Shown here piece after piece: positions 16,025-25,895 of a stretch of DNA of 64,000 nucleotides (position 1 is its first letter; every line of letters begins with the position of its first letter). Both the position numbers and the translations under genes were made by a program. Under the pieces are notes generated by a model, which did not search any database, was not told where the DNA came from, and saw only the letters and a list, made by a program, of their open reading frames with translations. Origin of the DNA: Pseudocitrobacter sp913778145 (lineage in GTDB: Bacteria; Pseudomonadota; Gammaproteobacteria; Enterobacterales; Enterobacteriaceae); the NCBI GenBank assembly GCA_035726825.1, contig JALNTX010000017.1, positions 37,107 through 101,106 on the forward strand, in the 5' to 3' direction.

Positions 16025-18130
16025 TCAATGCGCCCCTTTCGCCTGGGTTACAATCTCTTCCAGGTTTTCCGGCATCGGCTCATAAGGCGTTTCTTTCGCC
16101 GTCGGTTTATCCTCTTTCAGCGCCGCGAGCGCGGTCTTAATCGAGAACAGCGCCAGCACCACGACCACCACCATAAAGAAGATGGTCAGGCCCGCATCCA
16201 GACGGTTGTTAAACACCAGCTGCGCCAACTGGGATTCCGTATACTGCGGCGGAATCGCTCCACTATCAATCATCGCCTGGAATTTATTGGCGATAGCGAG
16301 GAAGCCCACGCGAACGTCCGGGCTGAACGCTTTCTGCCAGCCAGCCGTCAGCGTACACACCAGCAGCCAGGCCGTTGGCACCAGCGCCACCCACGCGTAA
16401 CGTTGGCGTTTCATCTTAAACAGTACCACCGCACACAGCATCAGCGCCATACCCGCCAGCATCTGGTTAGCAATACCAAACAGCGGCCACAGGGTATTAA
16501 TACCGCCAAGCGGGTCCACCACGCCCTGATGCAGGAAATAGCCCCACGCCAGCACGCAAAGTGCCGTCGCCAGCAGGTTCGCGGGCAGCGAGTCAGTTCT
16601 CTTCAAATTCGGGTTAATGACGCCCAGCAGATCCTGAAGCATAAATCTCGCCGCACGCGTACCCGCATCGACCGCCGTCAGGATAAACAGCGCTTCAAAC
16701 AAAATGGCGAAGTGATACCAGAACGACACATCCATCAGGCCGCCAAGCGCGCCGTGCAGAATGTACGCCATGCCCACCGCCAGCGTCGGCGCACCGCCCG
16801 CACGCGAGATAATCGACTGCTCGCCTACTTCATTGGCAATGTGATTCAGGGTTTCCGGCGTTACCGTAAAGCCCCAACTGCTCACCACCTGCGCGGCAGA
16901 AGCCACCACATCGACGGTGCCCGCCGGTGCCAGCATCGCCATTGGGCTGTTCATTGCAAAATACACGCCTGGGTCGATAATGCAGGCAGAAACCAGCGCC
17001 ATAATAGCGACGAACGATTCCATCAGCATCCCGCCATAGCCAATCAGGCACGCCTGTCCTTCATTCGCCAGCATCTTCGGCGTCGTGCCTGAAGCAATCA
17101 GCGCATGGAAGCCCGATACCGCGCCACAGGCGATGGTGATAAACAGGAACGGGAACAGGTTGCCGGTCCACACCGGGCCAGTGCCATCGACAAATTTGGT
17201 CAGCGCTGGCATGGTCAGCGTCGGGCGCATGATCAGAATGCCAACGGCAAGCCCAACGATGGTACCGATTTTCAGGAAGGTAGAGAGGTAATCGCGCGGT
17301 GCCAGCAGCAGCCACACTGGCAGCACCGCCGCCACGAAGCCATAGCCCACCAGCATCCAGGTCAGCTGTACGCCCGTGAAGTCAAACCATGGCGCCCAGG
17401 TTTCGCTTTCCGCTACCCAACCGCCAGAAATAATGGCAAAAATCAGGAAGAATAGGCCGATGACGGAGACTTCCCCAATACGTCCAGGGCGCAGATAACG
17501 AATGTAGATCCCCATGAACAGCGCCAGCGGAATGGTAAACGCGACGGTGTAGGTTCCCCATGGGCTGTGCGTCAGGGCTTTCACCACGATCATCGCCAGC
17601 ACCGCCAGAATGATCACCATGATCATAAAGGTGGCAATCAGCGCGATAACCCCTGCGGTTGGCCCCATCTCCTCTTTCACCAGCTCACCCAGCGAACGAC
17701 CATCGCGGCGAGTAGAGACAAAGAGCACCATAAAGTCCTGTACCGCCCCGGCAAGCACCACGCCCGCGAGGATCCAGATCATGCCAGGCAAATAGCCCAT
17801 CTGCGCCGCCAGCACCGGGCCCACCAGCGGCCCCGCCCCGGCAATCGCCGCAAAATGGTGACCGAACAGCACTTTCTTGTCGGTTGGTACGTAATCCAGC
17901 CCATCGTTATGACGCACGGCAGGCGTCATACGCGAAGGGTCAACCGCCAGCACATTTTTGGCGATATAGCGGCCATAAAAACGATAAGCAATCAAATAGA
18001 TACAGACTGACGCCACCACTATCCAAAGGGCGTTAATCTGTTCACCACGATTGAGGGCGATGTAGCCCAGGGCAAACGCTCCGACAATGGAGAGCAATGC
18101 CCATGTAAGGTATTTCCCTGAATTGTTCAT
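16025..18130 (-). CDS. cstA: Pyruvate transporter CstA (carbon starvation protein A)
   Basis: This 701-residue inner-membrane protein has many transmembrane helices and the same length as E. coli CstA. The CstA core motif region HHFAAIAGAGPLVGPVLAAQ lies near residues 91-110. It takes up pyruvate (and was first linked to peptide uptake) under carbon starvation. A weak CRP-like half site (TCACA with poor partner, about 18231-18246) lies upstream, in keeping with known cAMP-CRP control, but I do not list it as a site. Confidence 0.97.
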   Translation of the reverse strand: MNNSGKYLTWALLSIVGAFALGYIALNRGEQINALWIVVASVCIYLIAYRFYGRYIAKNVLAVDPSRMTPAVRHNDGLDYVPTDKKVLFGHHFAAIAGAGPLVGPVLAAQMGYLPGMIWILAGVVLAGAVQDFMVLFVSTRRDGRSLGELVKEEMGPTAGVIALIATFMIMVIILAVLAMIVVKALTHSPWGTYTVAFTIPLALFMGIYIRYLRPGRIGEVSVIGLFFLIFAIISGGWVAESETWAPWFDFTGVQLTWMLVGYGFVAAVLPVWLLLAPRDYLSTFLKIGTIVGLAVGILIMRPTLTMPALTKFVDGTGPVWTGNLFPFLFITIACGAVSGFHALIASGTTPKMLANEGQACLIGYGGMLMESFVAIMALVSACIIDPGVYFAMNSPMAMLAPAGTVDVVASAAQVVSSWGFTVTPETLNHIANEVGEQSIISRAGGAPTLAVGMAYILHGALGGLMDVSFWYHFAILFEALFILTAVDAGTRAARFMLQDLLGVINPNLKRTDSLPANLLATALCVLAWGYFLHQGVVDPLGGINTLWPLFGIANQMLAGMALMLCAVVLFKMKRQRYAWVALVPTAWLLVCTLTAGWQKAFSPDVRVGFLAIANKFQAMIDSGAIPPQYTESQLAQLVFNNRLDAGLTIFFMVVVVVLALFSIKTALAALKEDKPTAKETPYEPMPENLEEIVTQAKGAH

Positions 18131-18319
18131 AGATGTTGTCCGTGTGAGTCGCTGAGAATGTTACATTTTATTTCTGTATCACCAGAATTGATTTAACAAC
18201 TCAGAAACCAATAAGTACAACAAGAACACTACGTATTTACATCACATTGTTAACGGGATCACTTAAGTGGCGAAAAGAAGTGTAAAAACAGGCAGGATGA
18301 GTGAAGTGGGTCGCTGCTT

Positions 18320-18399
18320 TGCCGGGTGGCGCTTTCGCTTACCCGGCCTACGCATTTTCACGATCCGTAGGCCCGATAAGCGCAGCGCCATCGGGCAAT
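18320..18399. repeat. BIME between entH and cstA
   Basis: Paired REP units (GCCGGGTGGCGC...ACCCGGCCTAC and GTAGGCCCG...GCGCCATCGGGC) lie between the end of the entCEBAH operon and the cstA promoter region. The cstA gene and the ent operon read the same way, so it may help separate them. Confidence 0.85.
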
Positions 18400-18410
18400 T
18401 GGGCGTTAAT

Positions 18411-18824
18411 CTAGCCGATCACCGCCGTCCCCAGACGGCAGGTGCAGCAGCGTCGCCCTTGTTCATCGAACACGACGATTTCCCAGCTTTGGCTCTGGCG
18501 ACCTAAATGCAGCGGGCGGCAAACGCCGCGCACTTTACCCTGAGAGACCGGGCGGTGATGCGAGGCGTTAAGCTCGGTTCCCACCACACACTGCCCGTCG
18601 CGGGTCATCATAAAACCCGCCATTGATCCGAGCGTTTCAGCCAGCGCCGCCGAAGCCCCACCGTGCAGCAGGCCGAACGGCTGATGGGTGCGCGCGTCAA
18701 CCGGCATTTCCGCTTCGAGAATGTCATCCCCAAGATGGGTGTAGACAATCCCCAGGTGCGCTACCATCGTATTCAGGCTGGTCGCATTGAGTTCTTCGAG
18801 CGATAAGTGACGTTTCCAGATCAT
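18411..18824 (-). CDS. entH: Enterobactin proofreading thioesterase EntH
   Basis: The gene encodes a 137-residue hotdog-fold thioesterase collinear with E. coli EntH (YbdB), including the PFGLLHGGASAALAETLGSM segment. It removes wrongly loaded acyl groups from the EntB carrier domain and keeps enterobactin assembly moving. The ATG at 18824, one base after the entA stop codon, gives the E. coli start MIWKRHL; a longer frame running back into entA is not used. Confidence 0.96.
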   Translation of the reverse strand: MIWKRHLSLEELNATSLNTMVAHLGIVYTHLGDDILEAEMPVDARTHQPFGLLHGGASAALAETLGSMAGFMMTRDGQCVVGTELNASHHRPVSQGKVRGVCRPLHLGRQSQSWEIVVFDEQGRRCCTCRLGTAVIG

Positions 18825-18825
18825 C

Positions 18826-19581
18826 TTACGCTCCCAGCGTCGAGCCGCCGTCAACCACGATATCCTGCAACGTGATGTGGCTGGCGCAATCAGAGGCAAG
18901 GAACAGTACCGTATTAGCAATTTCCTGCGGTTTTGCGATTTTCCCCAGCGGAATACCGAGCTTAAACTGCTCGCCAAAACCGCGAATACGCTGCTGCTCC
19001 GCGTCATCGCTTTGCCACATTCCGCGCTGCATATCGGTATCCGTCGACCCCGGTGAAACCAGGTTACAGCGCACGCCGGAACCCGCCAGTTCCAGGCCCA
19101 CCGTGAGCGCCAGGCTTTTCAGCGCCGCTTTCGATGCGCCATAGGCGCTCATGCCGATGCGCGGCGTATGCGCGGCATCGGACGCCACGGTGACAATCGC
19201 CCCGCCCTGCTGTTTGCGGAAGGTCGCCATGGTCTGCTGGAAAAAGTTGAATGCCCCACCGACGTTGACCGCAAAGGTCTGCTGCCAGTCGTCAATGCTC
19301 AGCGCATCCGTCGCGCCCATACGCAGAATACCGGCAGCGTTCACCAGCACGTCAAGACGCGGCGTGGTAGCGAGCAGGCGCTCACACACCTGCGCCACCT
19401 GACGCGCGTCGGCAACATCCAGCACCTGCGTGGTGAAGGGATACGCCTCGTCGGCAAAAGTGAGATCGAAACCCACCACCGTTGCACCGGCGTCGACAAA
19501 CGCCTGCGCGGTGGCAAAACCAATGCCTCTGCCCGCGCCGGTGACCCACACCGTTTTGCCGCTGAAATCGAAACCGCTCAT
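18826..19581 (-). CDS. entA: 2,3-dihydro-2,3-dihydroxybenzoate dehydrogenase EntA
   Basis: This 251-residue short-chain dehydrogenase has the nucleotide motif VTGAGRGIG and the catalytic YGASK. It oxidises 2,3-dihydro-DHB to 2,3-dihydroxybenzoate with NAD+. The chosen ATG overlaps the entB TAA (TAATG) and has GAGGTGA just upstream; the protein there starts MSGFDFSGK, close to the E. coli start. The further-upstream start of the open frame lies within entB. Confidence 0.96.
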   Translation of the reverse strand: MSGFDFSGKTVWVTGAGRGIGFATAQAFVDAGATVVGFDLTFADEAYPFTTQVLDVADARQVAQVCERLLATTPRLDVLVNAAGILRMGATDALSIDDWQQTFAVNVGGAFNFFQQTMATFRKQQGGAIVTVASDAAHTPRIGMSAYGASKAALKSLALTVGLELAGSGVRCNLVSPGSTDTDMQRGMWQSDDAEQQRIRGFGEQFKLGIPLGKIAKPQEIANTVLFLASDCASHITLQDIVVDGGSTLGA

Positions 19582-20435
19582 TACTTCACCTCGCGGGAAA
19601 GCAACGCCCACCAGGCGTCAATCGTCGGGTTCTTCGCCAGCATCACAAAATCGATATCGCCGTACACTTTACGCCAGCGTGCCGCCAGCGCCATCATGCG
19701 CACAGAATCCAGACCGTAATCGATCAGGTTCTCATCATCCATCGGCTCGTCGGATTCATCCAGCAGCGGCAGCACCAGCGCGCGAAGTGCGGCTTTGCTG
19801 GCCGGAACGGACGGCAACAGTTCATCGGTCATCACCACGCGGCCACTGCGCCCGGCGACATAGTTCAGCGACATTAAATGCTCATCGCGGCTGAAGTCCG
19901 CCAGCGCATCGGCGACAAAGAACGGCTTGATATCACGCATAAACGCGTCGGTCGCGGTGGTCATGCAGCCAATGTGCGCATACACGCCGGTAATGATCAG
20001 TTGATTGCGGCCCGTCTCTTTGAGCATCAGCTCCAGCGGCGAGCGGTGGAACGCGCTGTAGCGCCACTTCACCAGCACCGTATCCGCTTCGTCTGGCGTC
20101 AACGCGGCGACAATCTTCTGCTGCTCTGGCGAACGAGTCAGGCCCGGCCCCCACATATCATTCAGCAGGGCGCGATCTTCATCGCTCTGCTCTTTCGGCT
20201 GGGCGGTGTAGTAGACCGGAATATTATTCTTTTTGCAGAAGTCACGCAGCGCGGCGATATTCGCCACCACGGTTTCCATCATTTCGCTGTTATCGCCCCA
20301 GAAGTTGAGGAAATATTCCTGCATATCATGGATAAGCAGCGCCGCGCGTTCAGGTTCAAACGCCCAGCTCACTTTGTTATCCGGCAGATCCATTGCCGTC
20401 GGCAGTGCGTAACCCTTTAATTTTGGAATAGCCAT
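19581..20435 (-). CDS. entB: Isochorismatase/aryl carrier protein EntB
   Basis: The 284-residue two-domain protein has an N-terminal isochorismatase domain (about 1-200, with LLIHDMQEYF and GVYAHIGCM). Its C-terminal aryl carrier domain has the phosphopantetheine serine Ser244 in GLDSVRM. It makes 2,3-dihydro-DHB from isochorismate, and the carrier domain is loaded with DHB by EntE after EntD attaches its cofactor. AAGGAGAGAAG precedes the ATG. Confidence 0.97.
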   Translation of the reverse strand: MAIPKLKGYALPTAMDLPDNKVSWAFEPERAALLIHDMQEYFLNFWGDNSEMMETVVANIAALRDFCKKNNIPVYYTAQPKEQSDEDRALLNDMWGPGLTRSPEQQKIVAALTPDEADTVLVKWRYSAFHRSPLELMLKETGRNQLIITGVYAHIGCMTTATDAFMRDIKPFFVADALADFSRDEHLMSLNYVAGRSGRVVMTDELLPSVPASKAALRALVLPLLDESDEPMDDENLIDYGLDSVRMMALAARWRKVYGDIDFVMLAKNPTIDAWWALLSREVK

Positions 20436-20448
20436 TTTCTTCTCTCCT

Positions 20449-22059
20449 TCAGCCCAGCGCGCGGGAAGCCAGCCACTGACGCAGTTGTTTTTTATCGACT
20501 TTACCGACGTGAGTCAGCGGCAGTTCATCTACACACTCGACGCGATCCGGCAGTTTAAAATCAGCAACGCCCTGCTCGCGCAGGAAGCGACGAACCTGAA
20601 CGGCGCGCAGGGGTTCTTTCACCACCAGATATGCGCAGCTTTTTTCGCCCATCAGATCGTCTTCCATGCTGACCAGCGCGGCGTGGACAACCGACTCATG
20701 CTTGAGCAGCAGGTTTTCTATCTCTTCTGCGGCTATCTTCTCTCCGCCACGGTTGATCTGATCTTTCTCGCGCCCCTGGACGGTAATGTAACCCTCTTCA
20801 TCAATAGAGATGAGATCGCCGGAACCATAGAAACCGTTGGCATCAAAAGCGCTGGCGTTGTGCTGCGGGCTTTTGTAGTAGCCGCGGAAGGTATACGGCC
20901 CGCGCGTCATCAGTCGCCCCACTTCGCCACGCGGCAGCGGTTCGCCGTTTTCATCGGCTACCCACACTTCATCGTCAGGGCACATCGGGCGGCCCTGGGT
21001 ATTGATGATGCGTTCCAGGGAATCATCCAGCCGGGTGTAGTTCACCAGCCCTTCCGCCATACCAAAGACCTGCTGTAGCTGGCAGCCAATTTCTGCCGGA
21101 ATGCGCGCAGCAAGCGTCGCGGAAAGCCGCGCCCCGCCCACTTGCAACAGCTTCAGCGAACGCAGCGGGGCATTGCTGCCCCACTCGGCGATGGCCTGTA
21201 ACCACAGGCTTACGGCGGGCGGCACCAGCGCCGCCACGTTCACCTGATGTTTTTCAATCAGCGGGAAACAGAGCGTGGCGCTCGGGTCGGCGGCCAGCAC
21301 CACGGTGCCTTCGGCCAGGAACACGCCCAGCGCGCCCGGCGAGCTCATCACATAGTTGTGCGCCGATGGAATCGCGCATAAGAAGCGGGTTTCCGGGGTG
21401 AAGTGACAGATTTCATTACTGCGGCGAATGCTGTAGTAGTAATCATTGTGCGTACGCGGAATCAGTTTTGGCGTACCGGTGCTTCCGCCCGAAAGCTGGA
21501 AGAACGCCACTTCGTCGGCAGGCGTTGGCGTGGCGATAAAGTTATCCGCCGCCTGGTTCAGCGCGGCATCGAGTGAGTGCTCACCTTCACCACCACGCAG
21601 CAACACCACGCGTAGCGACGGATGGTTTTCAATAAAAGTATTCAGGAAGCTGTCATCGGCGAATAACGCATGGTCGCGATCGGCAATCAGCAGCGACGGT
21701 TCGATTTGATCGGCATAGGCATTCAGCTCGGTTCGCTGATGGCTGAACAACGCGTTCACCGGCGCGACCCCAATCCGCAGCAGCGCAAACAGCGTCATAT
21801 AGAACTCGACGATATTGCCAAGCTGCACCAGCGCTGTTTCGCCCTGCTTCAGCCCCTGTCGCTGAAGCGCCGACGCCAGGTTATCGACCGCCTGGTTAAG
21901 CTGGCGATAGCTGATTTCACGCTCGCCATCAATGACCGCAACGGCATCGCTGTTCGCGTGGCGGGTCAAAATATCGGTCAGCGGCAGATCCTGCCAGTAG
22001 CCTTTTTCGCGGTAGCGTGCCGCCAGATCCGCTGGCCAGCGGGTAAATTCCACAGACAT
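20449..22059 (-). CDS. entE: 2,3-dihydroxybenzoate-AMP ligase EntE
   Basis: This is a 536-residue adenylating enzyme of the ANL superfamily with the A3 motif SGGSTGTPKLIPRT, the A8-type YGSGDLISIDEEGYITVQGR hinge region and the C-terminal catalytic lysine region VGKVDKKQLR. It activates DHB as the AMP ester and transfers it to the EntB carrier. It lies between entC and entB in the usual operon with gaps of 9-13 bp. Confidence 0.97.
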   Translation of the reverse strand: MSVEFTRWPADLAARYREKGYWQDLPLTDILTRHANSDAVAVIDGEREISYRQLNQAVDNLASALQRQGLKQGETALVQLGNIVEFYMTLFALLRIGVAPVNALFSHQRTELNAYADQIEPSLLIADRDHALFADDSFLNTFIENHPSLRVVLLRGGEGEHSLDAALNQAADNFIATPTPADEVAFFQLSGGSTGTPKLIPRTHNDYYYSIRRSNEICHFTPETRFLCAIPSAHNYVMSSPGALGVFLAEGTVVLAADPSATLCFPLIEKHQVNVAALVPPAVSLWLQAIAEWGSNAPLRSLKLLQVGGARLSATLAARIPAEIGCQLQQVFGMAEGLVNYTRLDDSLERIINTQGRPMCPDDEVWVADENGEPLPRGEVGRLMTRGPYTFRGYYKSPQHNASAFDANGFYGSGDLISIDEEGYITVQGREKDQINRGGEKIAAEEIENLLLKHESVVHAALVSMEDDLMGEKSCAYLVVKEPLRAVQVRRFLREQGVADFKLPDRVECVDELPLTHVGKVDKKQLRQWLASRALG

Positions 22060-22068
22060 CGTTGCTCC

Positions 22069-23244
22069 TTACTGCAAACCAAAAACGTTCAACATGGTGG
22101 AAAGTTTCACGCCCGTTTCACGCCACTCCGCTTCGGGAGAAGAAGCCGGCACAATGCCAGCGCCGGCAAACAGACGCACTTTGTTCGCATTCACTTCGGC
22201 GCAGCGGATAGTGACCACCCACTCGCCGTTACCCTCGGCATCACACCAGCCCACAATGCCGCCGAAGAGGTCGCGTTCGAAAGGCTCCAGCTCGGCGATG
22301 ATTTGTTTCGCCGCCAGATGCGGGAAACCGCTCAGGGCAGGCGTCGGGTGCAGCAGGCACGCCAGAGACAGCGCGTTTTCCGCCGGGTTAGCCTCGCCTT
22401 CAATCGGCGTCGCCAGATGCCAGAGGGTTGGCGTGGTAATCAACTGCGGAGTTTCCGGCAGCGACAGCGATCGGCTGCGCGGGGCCAGCGTGGCTTTCAT
22501 CGCCTGAGTCACCAGTTCGTGCTCGTGACGATCTTTTTCCGACGCCAGCAGCTTGTTTCCCGCTTCTCTGTCCAGCACGTCATCCGGCTGACGACGCGCA
22601 GAACCGGCCAGCGGCAGCGAGCTGAAATGGCTCCCCTCTTTGCGCAGCAGCAATTCGGGGCTGGCCCCCAGCAGCACGCCGCCGTTCTCCAGCGGCACAT
22701 GGAAGTTAAAGCTCGCCGGGTTTTGCGCGACCAGGCGCTCCAGCAGTACGCCGCTATCCAGCGGGCGATCGGTGGCGATTTCAATCAGGCGTGAGAGCAC
22801 GACCTTATCGACCTGCGGCGTGGCGGTCAGTGTCGCAGCGCGTGCGACCATCTCCATAAAGACCGGCTGCTGCGGAATTTCACGGCGATCGGTTACACCA
22901 ACCGGCGAGGCCGATGCGATATAGCGCGCAGAGTGCTGCTTCCCGGTACGCGAGAAGGATTGCCAGCATTTAGGGATAAAGAGTGAAGAAGGTTGGTTGG
23001 TATCAAAGGGGATCGCGCCGACCATCACCGGCTTTTCAATCCCCGCCGCTTTCGCCTCGGCAAATGCGGCGGTAAGTTGTTGCTGGAAAGGACTGTTCAG
23101 GGCATCGCCACCTGCCGCCGGGCAGGAAAAACGACGAAAACAACCGGAGGCGGTGAAGCTCCGGTAAGGCGACATAAAGAAGAAGTTATCCGCGCAGAGT
23201 GTTTCTTGCTGCTCGTTCGTATCCACAGCCAGTGACGTTTCCAT
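22069..23244 (-). CDS. entC: Isochorismate synthase EntC
   Basis: The gene encodes a 391-residue chorismate-utilising enzyme of the same length as E. coli EntC, with the conserved blocks PLAGSARRQPDDVLDREAGN and GGIVGWCDAEGNGEWVVTIR. It converts chorismate to isochorismate, the first step of DHB synthesis. The ATG at 23244 is chosen because GGAGG lies 5 bp upstream; the upstream in-frame TTG contains that Shine-Dalgarno. It heads the entCEBAH operon behind a Fur box and is divergent from fepB. Confidence 0.97.
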   Translation of the reverse strand: METSLAVDTNEQQETLCADNFFFMSPYRSFTASGCFRRFSCPAAGGDALNSPFQQQLTAAFAEAKAAGIEKPVMVGAIPFDTNQPSSLFIPKCWQSFSRTGKQHSARYIASASPVGVTDRREIPQQPVFMEMVARAATLTATPQVDKVVLSRLIEIATDRPLDSGVLLERLVAQNPASFNFHVPLENGGVLLGASPELLLRKEGSHFSSLPLAGSARRQPDDVLDREAGNKLLASEKDRHEHELVTQAMKATLAPRSRSLSLPETPQLITTPTLWHLATPIEGEANPAENALSLACLLHPTPALSGFPHLAAKQIIAELEPFERDLFGGIVGWCDAEGNGEWVVTIRCAEVNANKVRLFAGAGIVPASSPEAEWRETGVKLSTMLNVFGLQ

Positions 23245-23275
23245 ATCATCCTCCAAAAAACGATAAAGATATTAC

Positions 23276-23294
23276 GAATAATTATCATTTATAT
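23276..23294 (-). promoter_or_regulatory. Fur box of the entC promoter
   Basis: On the minus strand AATATAAATGATAATTATTC carries the repeated ATAAT/NAT-type Fur pattern, 32-50 bp before the entC start. It is expected to repress entCEBAH when Fe2+ is plentiful. Confidence 0.75.
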
Positions 23295-23447
23295 TTTCGG
23301 TCGGTAACCTAAAAGTAAATGCTTCGTATGTCAACAGCAAGGGGTAGTAAGTTGTGCTTAATAGATGGCTATGCAGCGTAAGTGCGCAAAACCTCGCGCT
23401 TTTTGCGGTATTTCTTCATGGACTTGCATCCAGCAGGCACAATGATT

Positions 23448-23466
23448 GAAAATGAGAAGCATTCAC
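23448..23466 (+). promoter_or_regulatory. Fur box of the fepB promoter
   Basis: GAAAATGAGAAGCATTCAC resembles the 19-bp iron box, 26-44 bp before the fepB GTG. With the entC-side box it makes the divergent region iron-responsive in both directions. Confidence 0.65.
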
Positions 23467-23491
23467 TACACTATAAACAGGATACCGCGTT

Positions 23492-24457
23492 GTGAACTTT
23501 CCTTCCCTGCACCACAAAACTTTGCTGTTCTGCTTTGTCAGCCTTTTAGGACTATCCTCAGCCACCGCCGCCGACTGGCCGCGCCAGGTCAGCGACAGCC
23601 GTGGTACGATCACGCTTGAACACAAGCCAGAACGTATTGTCTCCACCAGCGTCACGCTGACCGGTTCATTGCTGGCGATTGATGCGCCAGTGATTGCCAG
23701 CGGGGCCACCACGCCGAACAACCGTGTGGCCGACGGTCAGGGTTTCCTGCGCCAGTGGAGCGAGGTGGCGAAACAGCGCAAGCTGGCGCGCCTCTATATT
23801 GGCGAACCCAGCGCCGAAGCGGTCGCTGCACAAATGCCAGATTTAATTCTGATCAGCGCCACCGGTGGCGACTCGGCGTTAGCGCTTTACGATCAACTTT
23901 CCCCTATCGCGCCCACGCTTATCATCAACTATGACGATAAGAGCTGGCAGGAACTGCTGACGCAGCTTGGGCACATCACCGGCCAGGAAAAAGAAGCGAG
24001 CGCGCGTATTGCGAGCTTTGATAAAAAACTCGCCGAGGTGAAACAGCACATCACCCTGCCGCCACAGCCGGTGAGCGCGATGGTGTATACCGCCGCCGCG
24101 CACAGCGCCAACCTATGGACGCCGGAGTCCGCGCAGGGCAAGCTGCTGGAGCAACTGGGCTTTAAACTGGCGACGCTGCCTGAAGGGCTACACGCCAGCC
24201 AGAGTCAGGGAAAACGTCACGATATTATTCAACTTGGCGGGGAAAACCTGGCAACGGGTCTGACCGGCAAAAGCCTGTTCTTGTTCGCGGGCGACCAGAA
24301 AGACAGCGATGCTATCTATGCCAACCCGCTGCTTTCCCATCTGCCTGCGGTACAGCAAAAGCATGTTTATGCTTTAGGCACCGAAACCTTCCGCCTGGAT
24401 TACTACAGCGCGATGCTGGTGCTGGAGCGGTTGTCTGCGCTGTTCAGCGCGAAGTAA
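23492..24457 (+). CDS. fepB: Ferric-enterobactin periplasmic binding protein FepB
   Basis: This 321-residue protein has a signal peptide ending TAA|ADWPRQ and a class-III periplasmic binding fold. It shares RIVSTSVTLTGSLLAIDAPV and RLYIGEPSAEAVAAQMPDLI with E. coli FepB. It picks up ferric enterobactin from FepA and hands it to FepDGC. The start is a GTG with AGGA upstream, and the N-terminal residues differ from E. coli while the mature part is conserved. Confidence 0.96.
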   Translation: MNFPSLHHKTLLFCFVSLLGLSSATAADWPRQVSDSRGTITLEHKPERIVSTSVTLTGSLLAIDAPVIASGATTPNNRVADGQGFLRQWSEVAKQRKLARLYIGEPSAEAVAAQMPDLILISATGGDSALALYDQLSPIAPTLIINYDDKSWQELLTQLGHITGQEKEASARIASFDKKLAEVKQHITLPPQPVSAMVYTAAAHSANLWTPESAQGKLLEQLGFKLATLPEGLHASQSQGKRHDIIQLGGENLATGLTGKSLFLFAGDQKDSDAIYANPLLSHLPAVQQKHVYALGTETFRLDYYSAMLVLERLSALFSAK

Positions 24458-24462
24458 CGTTT

Positions 24463-24569
24463 TGCCGGATGGCGGCGCGTTGCGCCTTATCCGGCATACT
24501 GACATGCGTGGGGATTACCGACCGCATCAGCACCTCGTAGGCCCGGTAAGCGCAGCGCCACCGGGCAAT
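24463..24569. repeat. BIME between fepB and entS
   Basis: A REP pair (GCCGGATGGCGGCGCG...CCTTATCCGGC and GTAGGCCCGGTAAGCG...GCCACCGGGC) fills the gap between the converging fepB and entS genes. Confidence 0.85.
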
Positions 24570-24583
24570 CGCCACGGGATGCT

Positions 24584-25825
24584 TTACCCTTCAACAACCA
24601 CCGGCTGCTGACGGAAACGCCGCAGCTCGGTCAACAGGCCTACCAGGATAACGCCGACAATCGCCAGTGCCCAACCGCTGGCGCTGGCCGACGCCACCGG
24701 CGTCAGAATGGCCCCTAATCCGCCAAGCAGCGCTGCGCCAATGGCATCGCCCGTCACGTTCTGCGCCGTCCATAAGCCGTTGATACGCCCGAGCATTGCT
24801 TCCGGCGTTTGCGTCTGAATCAAGGTGTACTGCAACAGCGAGCTTATCGCGCTCAGCCAACCGAACAGCGCCAGACACACCACGCCCATCGCCCACATCG
24901 GCATTAACGCGAACAGGCCAATCGCCACAAACGCCGCCACGGTAGAGAGCAGCATGATGCGCCCCGGTCGCTCATGGCGTGCCAGATTACCGCTGGTCAG
25001 TGCACCAAACGCTGCACCCAACGGGATTGCCGCATACAGCAGGCCTATCTGCGCCGCCGACATCTGCCAGTTCAACGCCAGCGCCGGATAAAGCACGCGC
25101 ACCGCACTCGCCATGGTCAGCAAACCGCCCAGCAGAGCAATGCCGCCAATCAATGGGCTGGCAAGCAAAAAGCGAAAACCCGCTACCAGCGAGGCCAGCG
25201 GATGTTCACGCTGCTGCGGCGGAGGGGGAAGCTGCGGCAGACGCAACAGGGTGAGCGTGGTAATAAAGGTGCCCAACGCCGCCAGCAGGTAGTTCCAGGA
25301 AACGCCGCCGGACGCCAGCAGCAGGCCGCCAACCATCGGTGAAATCACCGAGCCCAGACGCACCGTCAGCATGGTGATCGCCCCGGCCTGCATTAAGTTT
25401 TCACGCCCGACCAGCACCGGCGTCGCCGCCAGTAACGCCGTGACACCCAGTGAGGCAAAGAAGCCATCCCATAATCCCAGCAGATAGATGGCAATCAGCG
25501 ACGGTTCCGGCAGCAGGGCATTTAGCCACAGGCCGATAAAACCGATTCCGCAGGTGCCGCGCGCCAGCAGAATCAGCTTGCGGCGCTCGTACCGGTCGGC
25601 CAGCACGCCGCCGACCATCAGGCCGATAAACATCGCCCCGCCGGTAAGCGTGACGGATAGCCCCACCTGCCAGGTGGAATGGGTCATCATTTGGATCTGG
25701 ACCGGGACGGCAACGCCGAGCAGCCCCAGAGAAAGAATAGAGATAAATCGGGCGATAAAGACGGCACGAAAGGCCGGATGCGTTTTGAGCAGGCTAAGGT
25801 TCAGCAGCCAGGATTGTCGATTCAT
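24584..25825 (-). CDS. entS: Enterobactin exporter EntS (MFS)
   Basis: The gene encodes a 413-residue major-facilitator protein with twelve predicted membrane spans, collinear with E. coli EntS (for example VGGVLADRYERRKLILLARG). It exports enterobactin across the inner membrane. The ATG at 25825 gives the conserved MNRQSWLLNLSLLKTHPAFR start with AAGG 7 bp upstream; the upstream part of the open frame covers the promoter. It is divergent from fepD across a Fur box. Confidence 0.96.
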   Translation of the reverse strand: MNRQSWLLNLSLLKTHPAFRAVFIARFISILSLGLLGVAVPVQIQMMTHSTWQVGLSVTLTGGAMFIGLMVGGVLADRYERRKLILLARGTCGIGFIGLWLNALLPEPSLIAIYLLGLWDGFFASLGVTALLAATPVLVGRENLMQAGAITMLTVRLGSVISPMVGGLLLASGGVSWNYLLAALGTFITTLTLLRLPQLPPPPQQREHPLASLVAGFRFLLASPLIGGIALLGGLLTMASAVRVLYPALALNWQMSAAQIGLLYAAIPLGAAFGALTSGNLARHERPGRIMLLSTVAAFVAIGLFALMPMWAMGVVCLALFGWLSAISSLLQYTLIQTQTPEAMLGRINGLWTAQNVTGDAIGAALLGGLGAILTPVASASASGWALAIVGVILVGLLTELRRFRQQPVVVEG

Positions 25826-25895
25826 TACAGCGCCTTGATGCTTTTTTTTCATACCATTTTCGTGGGCGCACATGCTAACATAAACGAATAAGATA

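Noticed and set aside
16028..17092. 354-codon open frame antisense to cstA
   Set aside because: It is a GC-rich shadow of cstA with Arg/His/Gln-rich composition, no Shine-Dalgarno and no recognisable fold.
18231..18246. CRP site upstream of cstA
   Set aside because: Only the TCACA half is good and the other half (ACGTA) does not match TGTGA. CRP control is likely from E. coli knowledge, but the site is not supported here.
21670..22794. 374-codon open frame antisense to entE-entC
   Set aside because: It spans two genuine genes on the opposite strand and has Arg/Gln-rich low-complexity composition.
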